Below, one piece after another: positions 28,675 through 37,520 of a DNA stretch of 64,000 nucleotides (its first letter is position 1; the number at the start of each line of letters is the position of its first letter). The position numbers and the translations under genes are program-made. Origin of the DNA: Streptomyces humidus (GTDB taxonomy: Bacteria > Actinomycetota > Actinomycetes > Streptomycetales > Streptomycetaceae); NCBI RefSeq assembly GCF_014649655.1, contig NZ_BMTL01000002.1, positions 186,001 to 250,000 on the forward strand, written 5' to 3'. A model generated the notes under the pieces. That model worked only from the letters and a program-made list of their open reading frames with translations. It ran no database searches and was not told the DNA's origin.

Positions 28675-28729
28675 GGGAGGAGGAGGCCCCGCGCGGGGCG
28701 AATTCAAGGCGCCGGGGCCTCCTCCTCCC
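28675..28729 (+). terminator. Hairpin terminator between glgX and treY
   Basis: Perfect 17-bp arms, 28675-28691 and 28713-28729 (GGGAGGAGGAGGCCCCG and complement), with a 21-nt loop. It begins 52 bp after the glgX stop and suggests treY has its own promoter in the short stretch that follows. Confidence 0.8.
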
Positions 28730-28823
28730 GGCGGACCGGCCTCTCTCCCCCCGGCGCCCGCCGGGCCGGCCCGCGGGGAGGGGGTGTGACACGAAACGCG
28801 ACAAGGCGGGTACGTAGGTGGTC

Positions 28824-31187
28824 ATGACCCCAGAGCGACGTGACGCCCTCCCTCCCGTGACGCCCACGGCCACCTACCGGCTGCAGCTGCAGCCCGCGTT
28901 CCCGTTCAAGGCCGCGGCGGCGGCCGTGCCGTACCTGGCCTCGCTGGGGATCTCGCACCTGCATCTGTCCCCGGTCCTGGAGGCCGTGCCCGGCTCCCTG
29001 CACGGCTACGACGTCGTGGACCCCACGCGCGTGCGGGAGGAGCTGGGCGGGGAGGACGGACTGCGGGCGCTGGCGCGCACCGCGCGCGAGCACGGCCTCG
29101 GACTGGTCGTGGACATCGTGCCGAACCACATGGCGATGGCCCCGCGCCACAACCGCGCGCTGTGGGAGGTGCTGCGCGAGGGCCCGGAGTCGCCGTACGC
29201 GCGCTGGTTCGACGTCGACCGGGAGGCGCAGGACGGCCGGATGCTGGTCCCGGTGCTCGGCGGGCCGGTCGGCGCGGAGCTGGAGCACCTGCGCGTCGAC
29301 GGCGACGTCCTGCGCTACCACGACCACGTGTTCCCGCTGCGCGAGGGCACCGGGAAGCTGCCGTTGCCCCGGCTGCTGGACGCGCAGTGGTACCGGCTGG
29401 CGTGGTGGCGGCTGGCCCGCACCGAGCTGAACTACCGGCGCTTCTTCAGCGTCTCGGAGCTCATCGGGGTGCGGGTGGAGGACCCGGAGGTGTTCGAGGC
29501 CACCCACGGCACGATCCTGCGTCTGGTGGACGAGGGGGTGATCGACGGGCTGCGCGTCGACCACCCCGACGGCCTCGCCGACCCCGACGCCTATCTGGAG
29601 CAGCTGCACGCGGCGAGCGGCGGCCGCTGGACGGTCGTCGAGAAGATCCTGGCCGACGGGGAGCGGCTGCCGGACTCCTGGCCCGTGGCCGGCACCACCG
29701 GCTATGACGCCCTGCGCCGCGTCGACGGCCTCTTCACGGACCCGGAAGGGGCCGGGGAGCTCCTGGACCGCTACCGGCGCTTCGCGGCCCCGCAGGCGGA
29801 CCGTGGAGGCGACTGGGCGGCCACCGTGCGGCGCGCGGCGTACTCGGTGATCGGCCACGAGCTGGCGGCCGAGACGGACCGGCTGACCCGCACGGCGTCG
29901 CGCGCGTGCGCCGACCCGGAGGATCCCGCGCTGCGCGACCGGGCGCCCTGGGCGCTGCGCACGGCGCTGACGGAGCTGCTCGTGCGGATGGAGGTCTACC
30001 GGCCCTACGCCTCGGGCGACCCCGCGGCCGTCGTGACCGAGGAGGCGGCGGCGCAGGCCCGGCAGGCGTTCGCGGTGCCGCAGGAGGCGGACGCGGTCGA
30101 CGCGGTGCGTGCTCTGGTGCTGGGCGGGGAGGGGCCGAAGGGGGCGGAGCTGCGGGCGCGGTTCGCCCAGACCTCGTCCGCGCTGCGCGCCAAGTCGGTG
30201 GAGGACACGGCGTTCTACCGCTATGTGCCGCTGCTGGCGGCCAACGAGGTGGGCGGCGACCCCGGCCGCCCGGGCGTGTCGCCGGCCGGCTTCCACGCCT
30301 ACTGCGCGCGCGTGCAGCGCGACTGGCCGGCCACGGGGACGGTCGTGTCGACGCACGACACCAAGCGCAGCGCCGACGTGCGGGCCGCGCTCGCCGTGCT
30401 CACCGAGTGCCCGCAGCGCTGGGCCGACCTCCTGGAGCAGATCACGGGCGCGCGGGAGGACGTACCCGACCGTCAGCTGGCCTGGGCTGCCTGGCAGACG
30501 GTCTTCGGACTCGGGCCGGCCGCCCCGGAACGCGTTCAGGAGGCGCTGCTCAAGCACGCGCGCGAGGCGGGGCTCCACACGACCTGGACCGAGCAGGAGC
30601 CGGTGTACGAGGAGGCGGTGGCCGCGTTCGTGGCCGCCGGGCCGTGCGGGGCGCCGGGCGAGCGGGTGGCCGCGCTGCGCGACGCGCTGGAGCCGCACAT
30701 CCGGGCGAACGTGCTGGGCACGGCCCTGGTGCAGCTGACGATGCCGGGGGTGCCGGACGTCTACCAGGGCACGGAGAGCGAGTACCGGGCGCTGGTCGAC
30801 CCGGACAACCGGCGTCCGGTGCGGTTTCCGCCCGAGGATCCGGGCGTCAAGGGCGCGGTGACCGCGGCCGCGCTGCGGTTGCGCCGGAGGCGGCCGGAGG
30901 TCTTCGGGGAGTCCGCCTCGTACGAGCCGCTGCCCGCCGAGGGGGCGGCCGCCGACCACTGTCTGGCGTTCGCGCGCTCCGGCCGGGCCGTCACGGCCGT
31001 GACGCGGCTGTCGTTGCGGCTGGCGCAGGCGGGCGGCTGGCGCGACGAGCGGCTGGCGCTGCCTCCGGGCAGGTGGGTCGACGTGCTGGCCGGGCGGGAC
31101 GAGCCCGCGCGGGAGTTCACCGGGCACGCGCGCGTGGCCGAACTGTTCGGCCGGCTGCCGGTGGCGCTGCTGGAACGGGCGGAGTGA
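28824..31187 (+). CDS. treY: Maltooligosyl trehalose synthase
   Basis: A 787-residue GH13_26 enzyme that isomerises the reducing-end alpha-1,4 bond of maltooligosaccharides to the alpha,alpha-1,1 bond of trehalose. TYRLQLQPAFPF and SPVLEAVPGSLHGYDVVDP at the N-terminus are signature segments. Catalytic residues are Asp246 (DGLRVDHPDG), Glu273 (TVVEKIL) and Asp in VSTHDTKRS. A GTG at 28818 (with AAGGCGGG upstream) is an alternative start two codons earlier. Its partner treZ lies 4.5 kb downstream on the same strand. Confidence 0.95.
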   Translation: MTPERRDALPPVTPTATYRLQLQPAFPFKAAAAAVPYLASLGISHLHLSPVLEAVPGSLHGYDVVDPTRVREELGGEDGLRALARTAREHGLGLVVDIVPNHMAMAPRHNRALWEVLREGPESPYARWFDVDREAQDGRMLVPVLGGPVGAELEHLRVDGDVLRYHDHVFPLREGTGKLPLPRLLDAQWYRLAWWRLARTELNYRRFFSVSELIGVRVEDPEVFEATHGTILRLVDEGVIDGLRVDHPDGLADPDAYLEQLHAASGGRWTVVEKILADGERLPDSWPVAGTTGYDALRRVDGLFTDPEGAGELLDRYRRFAAPQADRGGDWAATVRRAAYSVIGHELAAETDRLTRTASRACADPEDPALRDRAPWALRTALTELLVRMEVYRPYASGDPAAVVTEEAAAQARQAFAVPQEADAVDAVRALVLGGEGPKGAELRARFAQTSSALRAKSVEDTAFYRYVPLLAANEVGGDPGRPGVSPAGFHAYCARVQRDWPATGTVVSTHDTKRSADVRAALAVLTECPQRWADLLEQITGAREDVPDRQLAWAAWQTVFGLGPAAPERVQEALLKHAREAGLHTTWTEQEPVYEEAVAAFVAAGPCGAPGERVAALRDALEPHIRANVLGTALVQLTMPGVPDVYQGTESEYRALVDPDNRRPVRFPPEDPGVKGAVTAAALRLRRRRPEVFGESASYEPLPAEGAAADHCLAFARSGRAVTAVTRLSLRLAQAGGWRDERLALPPGRWVDVLAGRDEPAREFTGHARVAELFGRLPVALLERAE

Positions 31188-31260
31188 GCAGGCGAGGACA
31201 GGACGCACGAGGAAGCCGGAGGACACGCGGTGAGTTCCGGCGTCGGCGGTGGCCGGCCCG

Positions 31261-31292
31261 CGCGGGCGCCCTTCGCGTGAGGGGCGCCCGCG
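31261..31292 (+). terminator. Hairpin terminator after treY
   Basis: CGCGGGCGCCC (31261-31271) pairs perfectly with 31282-31292 around a 10-nt loop, 73 bp after the treY stop. It separates treY from the carboxypeptidase gene. Confidence 0.7.
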
Positions 31293-31446
31293 TACGGGCC
31301 CACGCCGCACGGCGTCCCGGATCACCCCGGCGTCACCGTCGGCGCGCGCGTCGAAGCGCCCCCCGGAGCCTCCCACGGGCGTTCTTGACAGTTCACAGCG
31401 GCCGTGGGGTACTGCGGGGGCGAAGGCCGGGCGGACGAGTACGGGG

Positions 31447-32697
31447 GTGAGTCTCCTGCCGGAGCTGCGCTACCCCACGGTGACCGAACTGACGACCTCT
31501 GCCCGGGCACTGGCCGTGCAGCAGCGCGGCGTGTGCGGGCTGCGGCAGGTGGGGGTCTCCCGGGCGGGCCGGCCGCTGCACCTGCTGTCCGTGGGACACG
31601 CCCGGCGGGCCGTGCTGGTCGTCGCCGGTGCCCACGCGAACGAGCCGACCGGAGGCTGCACCCTGCTCGCCCTCGCCGAACGGGTGCTGTCCGAGCGGGA
31701 GTTGCGGGACGATACGTCGTGGCACTTCCTGCTCTGCGCGGACCCCGACGGGGCGAGCCTGCACGTGACCCCGGCACCGCGCAGCCTGCTGGAGTACCAC
31801 CTCGGGTTCTTCCGGCCCGCCGGTCCCGAGCAGCCGGAGTGGTCCCCGGCCGTACTGCCGCCGGACCGGCTGCCGCCCGAGACGCGTGCGCTGACCCGGG
31901 TCATCGACGAGCTGCGGCCCTACCTCCAGGTGACCCTGCACGGCACCGACCTGGGTGGCAGCTGGGTGCAGTTGACGAAGGACATCCCGGGTCTCGCCGA
32001 GCCGTTCGTCAAGTCGGCGGCGCAGTTGCACATCCCGGTGGAGACGGGCGCCTCCGACGCCGCGGGCTGGCCCGCGTCCGGGCCCGGTGTGCACGTGATG
32101 CCGGCCGTCGGGGCGGGGGCCGCGTATCCGAGCATGCCGGACGACGCACGGCACAGCACCTGGTTCCACGCCCACCGTTACGGCGGTCTGACGGCCGTGG
32201 TGGAGGTGCCGATGTGGGCGAGCGACATGGTGGACGACCCCGCCCCGCACCCCGCTCCGGCCGTGGCGATCCGGCGGCTGGCACGGCGGCTGCTGCGCGA
32301 CGCCACGGAGGTGGAGCGCGTCCTCGCCGACGCGCTGCCGCGGCTGGAGGGCGTGGACGGGCCGCTGCTGCGGGCGGCCCGGTGGTCGCTGGAGCTGGTG
32401 CCGGGGCTTGCCGCGGACTGGACCCACGCTCCCCCGGCCGACACGACGATGGCGTACGTGGGCAGCGTCGACGCCTTCGCCCGCCGGCTGCCGCTGCGTG
32501 CGGCGGCGATGCTGCGGCGGGTGCTGCAGGAGAGCGACGACCGCGGCGCCCCGCGCCTGGAGCGGCTCGTCGAGACCTGGAGCGACGCGTTCGCCGACCG
32601 CTTCCGGGCCCGCTGGGTGCCCCTGGAACACCAGGTCGAGCACCAGTCCCGCACGGTCGTCGCGGCGGCCCTGCACGCCCGCGCGGGCGCGGCCTGA
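31447..32697 (+). CDS. M14-family zinc carboxypeptidase-like protein (paralog 1)
   Basis: A 416-residue M14 metallopeptidase domain protein without a signal peptide. Zinc ligands fit His and Glu of GAHANEPTGG and His of VTLHGTDLGG; the general-base Glu fits TAVVEVPMW. It starts LLPELRYPTVTEL and shares that opening, HANEP, the LHG motif and the VVE-PMW motif with the opposite-strand paralog at 33255-34634. GTG was chosen from where this homology begins; no strong ribosome-binding site. Substrate unknown. Confidence 0.85.
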   Translation: MSLLPELRYPTVTELTTSARALAVQQRGVCGLRQVGVSRAGRPLHLLSVGHARRAVLVVAGAHANEPTGGCTLLALAERVLSERELRDDTSWHFLLCADPDGASLHVTPAPRSLLEYHLGFFRPAGPEQPEWSPAVLPPDRLPPETRALTRVIDELRPYLQVTLHGTDLGGSWVQLTKDIPGLAEPFVKSAAQLHIPVETGASDAAGWPASGPGVHVMPAVGAGAAYPSMPDDARHSTWFHAHRYGGLTAVVEVPMWASDMVDDPAPHPAPAVAIRRLARRLLRDATEVERVLADALPRLEGVDGPLLRAARWSLELVPGLAADWTHAPPADTTMAYVGSVDAFARRLPLRAAAMLRRVLQESDDRGAPRLERLVETWSDAFADRFRARWVPLEHQVEHQSRTVVAAALHARAGAA

Positions 32698-32754
32698 GGG
32701 ACCGGCCGGGCATCCCCCGCACGGCCCGCCGACGACGGCGACGGACACGGTGTC

Positions 32755-32782
32755 GGCCGCGGCACGCGCGCGTGCCGCGGCC
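32755..32782. terminator. Bidirectional hairpin between convergent genes
   Basis: GGCCGCGGCACG and its complement form a 12-bp stem with a CGCG loop. It lies 58 bp after the first carboxypeptidase stop and 12 bp before the inhibitor stop on the other strand. Confidence 0.75.
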
Positions 32783-32793
32783 ACCGCTCCCGC

Positions 32794-33258
32794 TCAGACC
32801 TCGGGCGCCTGCTCGTCGTCCAGGGCGAACACCGCCCCGGTCAGCGCCTCCCGCTCGCAGTCGTTGCTGAAGGTGCGCGAGTAGTCGACCGGGCGGCCGT
32901 TCCAGCGCCCCTGCGCGCGGACGGTCACCGGCGCGTACACCAGCGGGCAGACGCGGTTGCCGTCGCCGGGGACCGCGCCGACGTCGCCGCCGGCCCTGGC
33001 GAGCACGTCGCAGGCCTCCGCGGCCCGGGAGTGGCCCTGGGGCGGGTCGCACATCAGCAGGGTGCCGCGGCTGGAGCGTGCGTCGCCGTGGGTGACGGTG
33101 AGCTGGAGCCAGTTGCCGGGGAGGGCGTCTCCCGAGGCCGCGAGAGCCGGGGCGGCTCCCACTGCGAGGAGGAGGGCGGCCGCGGCGGGCAGGGCACGCC
33201 GCACGGCGCTCGCCGCACGGGACAGGGATCCGTGGGGGAAGTCGGAGAAGTACGTCAT
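32794..33258 (-). CDS. Streptomyces subtilisin inhibitor (SSI)-like protease inhibitor
   Basis: A 154-residue secreted inhibitor. The signal peptide (ALPAAAALLLAVGAAPALA) ends near residue 41. The four Cys of the SSI fold are at 70, 83, 104 and 134, and TFSNDCE is conserved. The reactive loop reads CPLVYAPV, so P1 is Leu106, predicting inhibition of subtilisin- or chymotrypsin-like enzymes rather than trypsin. The start overlaps the stop of the upstream carboxypeptidase gene by ATGA, so the two are translated together. The secreted subtilisin at 45158-46981 is a possible target (inference). Confidence 0.93.
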   Translation of the reverse strand: MTYFSDFPHGSLSRAASAVRRALPAAAALLLAVGAAPALAASGDALPGNWLQLTVTHGDARSSRGTLLMCDPPQGHSRAAEACDVLARAGGDVGAVPGDGNRVCPLVYAPVTVRAQGRWNGRPVDYSRTFSNDCEREALTGAVFALDDEQAPEV

Positions 33259-34634
33259 TCCCGGTGCATCGGCACGGCGGGCCGGGTACCCCAGTCCGAC
33301 TCACCCGAACGGGCCGGAGCGGGGCCGGCGGGGGCTTCGGCCGGGGCGTCTGCGGCGAGCTCGAACGCGGCGAGGACGACCCTCGTCTGGTACTCCGCCT
33401 GGCGCGCGACGGGGATCCAGCGCGCCCCGCACTCGTCCCGGTAGTCGGCGCACCCCGCGTCGATGAACGCGTCCAGCTCCGGCAGCACGCCGCACGGGTC
33501 GTGTCCGGCGCCGAGGACGAGCTGGTGCAGCAGGCCCGCCGTGCGCAGGGCGATCCGGCGGCCCGCGATGCGCAGGGCGGTCAGGTGGGCGGTGCCGAGC
33601 GGCGGGAGCGGGCGGACGGCGTCCGCGGTGTCGGGGTCCCAGGCCTGCGCGAGGCCGGGGCACACCAGGAGGTGGTCCTCGACCGGGGTCAGCAGCCGGG
33701 CCGTGTCGGGAACGTCGAGGAGGTGGGGCCGGACGCGCGTGAGGACACGTTCCAGCAGCTCGGTGTCGCGGCGCAGGGCATGGCTCAACGAGCGCAGCAC
33801 GGCGTCCCGGTCGGCCGGCCGGGAGGCGTCCTGCACCGCCGCCACGCCCCACATGGGCGCCTCGACGACCGCGGTGAGGGTGCCGTGCCGGCGCGGATGG
33901 TGCCACGTCGACTCCACGGCGGCCCCGGTGACGGCGGCGGCCGCGGCTCCCTCGCACGGCGCCGGGATCCGGTAGACGGCGGGTCCAAGCCGGGGCCAGT
34001 ACAGGGTGTCGTAGGGCCCGAACTCACGGGGGATGCCGAGGCGGGCGGCGGCGTGGCCGACCCGCCGGGAGAGTCCGGGCAGGTCGCGGGTGAGTTCGAC
34101 GAAGGCGCCGCCGACGTCGACGCCGTGCAGCGAGCACTGGAAGAAGGGTTTCAGTTCGTCCTGCAGACGCAGGAGCGCGCGGGTCTCCGGCAGCGCGGCG
34201 GCGGCCGCGCCGTCGGGCAGCCACTCGGGCTGTTCCAGGAAGCCGGGGCGGAAGAAGTGCCGGAAGTAGCGGTCGAGGCGGTAGGGGCCGGCCAGCCAGC
34301 CCTCGTTTCGGCGCGACCCGTCGGGGTCCAGGCACAGCAGCAGGTTCCAGGTGACGTCTGCGTCGGCGGTGAGCCTCGGGTCGGCCAGGACGCGTTCGGC
34401 CAGCCGCAGGACGGTGGCGCCGCCGACGGGCTCGTTCGCGTGCGGTCCGGCGACGACCAGGGCCTGACGGGCGCCGCGTCCGACGCGGAGCAGCCACAGG
34501 GGGGTGCCCGCGCGGGAGACCCCGACGCGCCGCAGCCGGACGTCCCCGGGACGGCGGGCGGCCAGCGCGGCGGCGTGGGCCGCGAGTTCGTCCACGGTCG
34601 GATAGCGCAGGAGCGGCAGAGCACACCTCCACAA
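33255..34634 (-). CDS. M14-family zinc carboxypeptidase-like protein (paralog 2)
   Basis: A 459-residue M14 domain protein, clearly paralogous to the gene at 31447-32697: LLRYPTVDEL opening, GPHANEPVGG and SLHGVDVGG for zinc, and TAVVEAPMW for the catalytic Glu. A C-terminal Ala/Pro-rich tail differs. The only in-frame start of standard type is TTG at 34634 without a good site; GGAGGTG lies just inside the gene, six bases before an in-frame CTG at 34619. It is the first gene of a two-gene unit with the SSI inhibitor. No signal peptide is seen. Confidence 0.82.
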   Translation of the reverse strand: MWRCALPLLRYPTVDELAAHAAALAARRPGDVRLRRVGVSRAGTPLWLLRVGRGARQALVVAGPHANEPVGGATVLRLAERVLADPRLTADADVTWNLLLCLDPDGSRRNEGWLAGPYRLDRYFRHFFRPGFLEQPEWLPDGAAAAALPETRALLRLQDELKPFFQCSLHGVDVGGAFVELTRDLPGLSRRVGHAAARLGIPREFGPYDTLYWPRLGPAVYRIPAPCEGAAAAAVTGAAVESTWHHPRRHGTLTAVVEAPMWGVAAVQDASRPADRDAVLRSLSHALRRDTELLERVLTRVRPHLLDVPDTARLLTPVEDHLLVCPGLAQAWDPDTADAVRPLPPLGTAHLTALRIAGRRIALRTAGLLHQLVLGAGHDPCGVLPELDAFIDAGCADYRDECGARWIPVARQAEYQTRVVLAAFELAADAPAEAPAGPAPARSGESDWGTRPAVPMHRE

Positions 34635-34782
34635 GGCGGCGCCGTTGGTTCACCAGGCGTGTCCGATGTACGCACAGTGAGTCATCGGGCAGGGCTACGT
34701 CAACACCGCCCCGTCACAGGGGACTTGAGCACCCGGGGACGGCACGTGGAACAGAGTCCGGGCGGGCTCGGCGGGAGTATGC

Positions 34783-34834
34783 GCTCTGCGGGATGTACGG
34801 GCTGCGCGGGCTCTGCGGGATGTACGGGCTGCGC
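34783..34834. repeat. Two 25-bp direct repeats, 27-bp period
   Basis: The 25-bp unit beginning GCTCTGCGGGATGTACGG at 34783-34807 is repeated exactly at 34810-34834. It lies in the gap between the start of the carboxypeptidase and the end of the FHA gene, which holds nothing else. Confidence 0.8.
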
Positions 34835-34894
34835 CGGTGATCGAGGGGAACCTGCGCGGGACTTGAGCGGGGCCTGCGGGCAACGGGGCGCGGG

Positions 34895-35446
34895 TCAGTC
34901 CACCGAGAGCCGGAACGCCGTCCGGCCGAAGGCGACCTGGTCGCCCTGGCGGACCACGGCCGCGCCGATGACGCGGCGCCCGTTGACGGTCGTCCCGTTG
35001 GTCGAGCCGAGGTCGCGCAGCACCCACATGCCGCCCTGGCGGCTCAGCTCGGCGTGCACCCGCGAGACGCTCTCGTGGGTCAGCCGCAGGCCGCTCGCCG
35101 GGTCGCGGCCGATGCGCAGCGCCTGCTCGGTGCCGGGGTGCGGCAGCAGCAGCTTGGGCAGCCGCTCGGCCTGCCAGGCCCGGCGCAGCCGGACGGTGAA
35201 GCCCGATACCGCCTCGACGCTGCCGAAGACGACGCGGGAGAGGCGGCTCTCCCTGGGCAGGTCGGCGGTGAGGACGGCGAGCTCGTCCGAGCGCCGGGCC
35301 GCGAGGGCCAGCTCCATGCGCCGGATGAACGTGTCGTGCGACAGACGCCCCATGGCGGCGCCGTCACGCAGCACCTTCAGCGCCCGGTCGCGCTCCGCGT
35401 CGGACAGCCGCGCGGGGTACGTGTTGAACTCGAATGACGACGTCAC
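34895..35446 (-). CDS. DUF1707-FHA domain protein
   Basis: A 183-residue protein. Residues about 12-62 (LSDAERDRALKVLRDGAAMG...) match the DUF1707 SHOCT-like domain; residues about 100-183 form an FHA domain with GRDP, the SRVHAEL and LGSTNGTTVNG motifs that bind phosphothreonine. It may read out Ser/Thr kinase signalling. The start codon is GTG. It is divergent from treZ, sharing about 200 bp of upstream DNA. Confidence 0.9.
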   Translation of the reverse strand: MTSSFEFNTYPARLSDAERDRALKVLRDGAAMGRLSHDTFIRRMELALAARRSDELAVLTADLPRESRLSRVVFGSVEAVSGFTVRLRRAWQAERLPKLLLPHPGTEQALRIGRDPASGLRLTHESVSRVHAELSRQGGMWVLRDLGSTNGTTVNGRRVIGAAVVRQGDQVAFGRTAFRLSVD

Positions 35447-35562
35447 GCTCGTGATTGTCGGTCAGCGAAACCCCGGGTGTCCAGAAGACGGGAAAACGCC
35501 GCCGCGCGCGCGTGAGGACCATGGGAGTGTTCCCCGAGCGGATCGATCTCCAGGAGAGCACG

Positions 35563-35619
35563 ATGGACGACGCCGCGCTCCATCACGGTGAACAGACGAA
35601 ACAGCTGAAGCAGACGTAA
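35563..35619 (+). CDS. Possible 18-residue ORF in the treZ leader
   Basis: An ATG preceded by CAGGAGAG at good spacing starts a short frame rich in Gln and Lys (EQTKQLKQT) and ending 29 bp before treZ. The local DNA contains repeats of GAAACAGACGAAG type. It could be a leader peptide for treZ or chance; no family known. Confidence 0.2.
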   Translation: MDDAALHHGEQTKQLKQT

Positions 35620-35648
35620 GAGATGAAACAGACGAAGGGGAACCGTCC

Positions 35649-37394
35649 GTGCAGTTCGAGGTGTGGGCACCGCAGGCCGAACGTGTGACGCTCCAGTGCG
35701 AGGGCCTCACCCGCGCGATGGAGCGCGATCCGGGGCGGTCCGGGTGGTGGACCGGCGAGGCGGAGGCCGGGGACGGTGCACGGTACGGCTTCGCGCTGGA
35801 CGACGGTCCGGTCAGGCCCGATCCGCGCTCACGGCGTCAGCCGGACGGCCCCGAGGGACTCAGCGCGGTCGTCGACCAGGGGCGTCACACATGGCGTGCG
35901 CAGTGGGCCGGACGCCCGCTGCCGGGGGCGGTCCTGTACGAGCTGCACGTCGGAACGTACACCCCGGAGGGCACCCTGGACGCTGCGGCCGGGCGGCTCG
36001 GCCATCTCGCCGAACTCGGCATCAGCCACGTGGAGTTGATGCCCCTGTGCTCGTTCCCGGGCCGGCACGGCTGGGGATACGACGGGGTGTCGCCGTGGGC
36101 GGTGCACGAGCCGTACGGCGGTCCCGAGGCGCTGAAGCGGTTCGTCGACCGGGCCCACGAGCTCGGCCTGGGCGTCGTCCTGGACGTGGTGCACAACCAT
36201 CTGGGCCCCTCCGGCAACTTCCTGCCCGAGTTCGGCCCGTACTTCACCGAGACGCACCACACGCCGTGGGGGGCGGCCGTCAACCTGGACGCACCCGGCT
36301 CGGACGAGGTGCGCGCCTACTTCCTGGACAGTGCGCTGGCCTGGCTGCGCGACTACCGGCTCGACGGACTGCGGCTGGACGCGGTGCACGCCCTCGCGGA
36401 CACGCGCGCGTGCCACTTCCTGGAGGAGCTGTCGGCGGCGGTGGACGCCCTCGCCGCCGAGACGGGCCGGCCGTTGTTCCTGATCGCCGAGTCCGACCTG
36501 AACGACCCGCGGATGATCACCCCCCGCCGGGAGAACGGCCTGGGCCTGCACGCGCAGTGGAACGACGACTTCCATCACGCCCTGCACACGGCGCTCACCG
36601 GCGAGTCCCAGGGCTACTACGCCGACTTCGCACGCGATCCCTTCGCCGCGCTCGCCAAGACCCTCACCGGGGGCTTCTTCCACGACGGCGCCTACTCCGG
36701 CTTCCGGGGCCGCAGCCACGGCCGCCCGCTGGACCGCGCGCGGATGCCCGCGCACCGGCTCCTGGGCTACGCCCAGACCCACGACCAAGTGGGCAACCGC
36801 GCACTGGGCGACCGCCTCTCGGCGTCGCTCTCCCCGGGCCTGCTGGCCTGCGCGGCCACACTGACGCTGACCGCCCCGTTCACGCCGATGCTGTTCATGG
36901 GCGAGGAGTGGGCCGCGGGCACGCCCTGGCAGTACTTCACCGACCACACCGACCCCGAGCTCGCCGAGGCCGTACGACGGGGCCGGCGACGGGAGTTCGC
37001 GGCGCACGGCTGGGCCGAGGAGGACGTGCCCGACCCTCAGGATCCGGCGACCCGCGAGCGCTCCTGCCTGGACTGGTCCGAACCGCGGCGCGAGCCGCAC
37101 GCGCGCGTGCTGGCCTGGTACCGCGAACTGATCGCCCTGCGGCACGCGCAGGCCGACCTCACCGACCCCGACCTGGCCGACATCAAGGTGGCCCACGACG
37201 CGCAGGCCCGCTGGCTGGCCTTCCGGCGCGGCGACGTCCGCGTGGCCGTCAACCTCGGCGAGGAGCCGGCCGCGATCCCCCTGGGATCACGCCCGGCACG
37301 CGTGCTGGCCGCGTGGGACCCGGTGGACGCGCCGGGCCCGGACGGCCTGCTGCAGCTGCCCGGCCAGTCGTGCGTGGTCCTGGAACAGGACTGA
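35649..37394 (+). CDS. treZ: Maltooligosyl trehalose trehalohydrolase
   Basis: A 581-residue GH13_10 enzyme that releases trehalose from maltooligosyltrehalose made by TreY. An N-terminal E-set domain (QFEVWAPQAERVTL) precedes the barrel with ELHVGTYTPEGTLDAA, nucleophile Asp in DGLRLDAVHA, acid Glu in LIAESDLND and Asp in QTHDQVGNRALG. GTG with upstream AAGGGGAA fits. It completes the TreYZ route from glycogen debranched by GlgX. Confidence 0.95.
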   Translation: MQFEVWAPQAERVTLQCEGLTRAMERDPGRSGWWTGEAEAGDGARYGFALDDGPVRPDPRSRRQPDGPEGLSAVVDQGRHTWRAQWAGRPLPGAVLYELHVGTYTPEGTLDAAAGRLGHLAELGISHVELMPLCSFPGRHGWGYDGVSPWAVHEPYGGPEALKRFVDRAHELGLGVVLDVVHNHLGPSGNFLPEFGPYFTETHHTPWGAAVNLDAPGSDEVRAYFLDSALAWLRDYRLDGLRLDAVHALADTRACHFLEELSAAVDALAAETGRPLFLIAESDLNDPRMITPRRENGLGLHAQWNDDFHHALHTALTGESQGYYADFARDPFAALAKTLTGGFFHDGAYSGFRGRSHGRPLDRARMPAHRLLGYAQTHDQVGNRALGDRLSASLSPGLLACAATLTLTAPFTPMLFMGEEWAAGTPWQYFTDHTDPELAEAVRRGRRREFAAHGWAEEDVPDPQDPATRERSCLDWSEPRREPHARVLAWYRELIALRHAQADLTDPDLADIKVAHDAQARWLAFRRGDVRVAVNLGEEPAAIPLGSRPARVLAAWDPVDAPGPDGLLQLPGQSCVVLEQD

Positions 37395-37420
37395 GCCCGG
37401 CCCCCCGGCGGAGGCCGGGC
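37395..37420 (+). terminator. Short hairpin after treZ
   Basis: GCCCGGCC (37395-37402) pairs with GGCCGGGC (37413-37420) immediately after the treZ stop. The 8-bp all-GC stem is followed by G-rich repeats rather than T residues. Confidence 0.5.
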
Positions 37421-37436
37421 GGGGGCGGAGCGCGGC

Positions 37437-37470
37437 GGGGCTGGGCTGGGCTGGGCTGGGCTGGGAGGGG
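37437..37470. repeat. (CTGGG)n repeat with G-quadruplex pattern
   Basis: Five units of CTGGG follow GGGG and end in AGGGG, giving five or more GGG runs separated by CT on the + strand. This satisfies the usual G3-N-G3 quadruplex pattern. It lies between the convergent ends of treZ and a phosphotransferase-like gene. Confidence 0.75.
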
Positions 37471-37520
37471 CTGGGCGAGACGGGGCTGGCCTGGAAGGGG
37501 TGGGGCGGCGCGCGAGCGGC

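Noticed and set aside
34695..35027. Arg/Pro-rich frame overlapping the FHA gene
   Set aside because: Shadow frame with composition of out-of-phase GC-rich DNA; the FHA frame has clear domain motifs.
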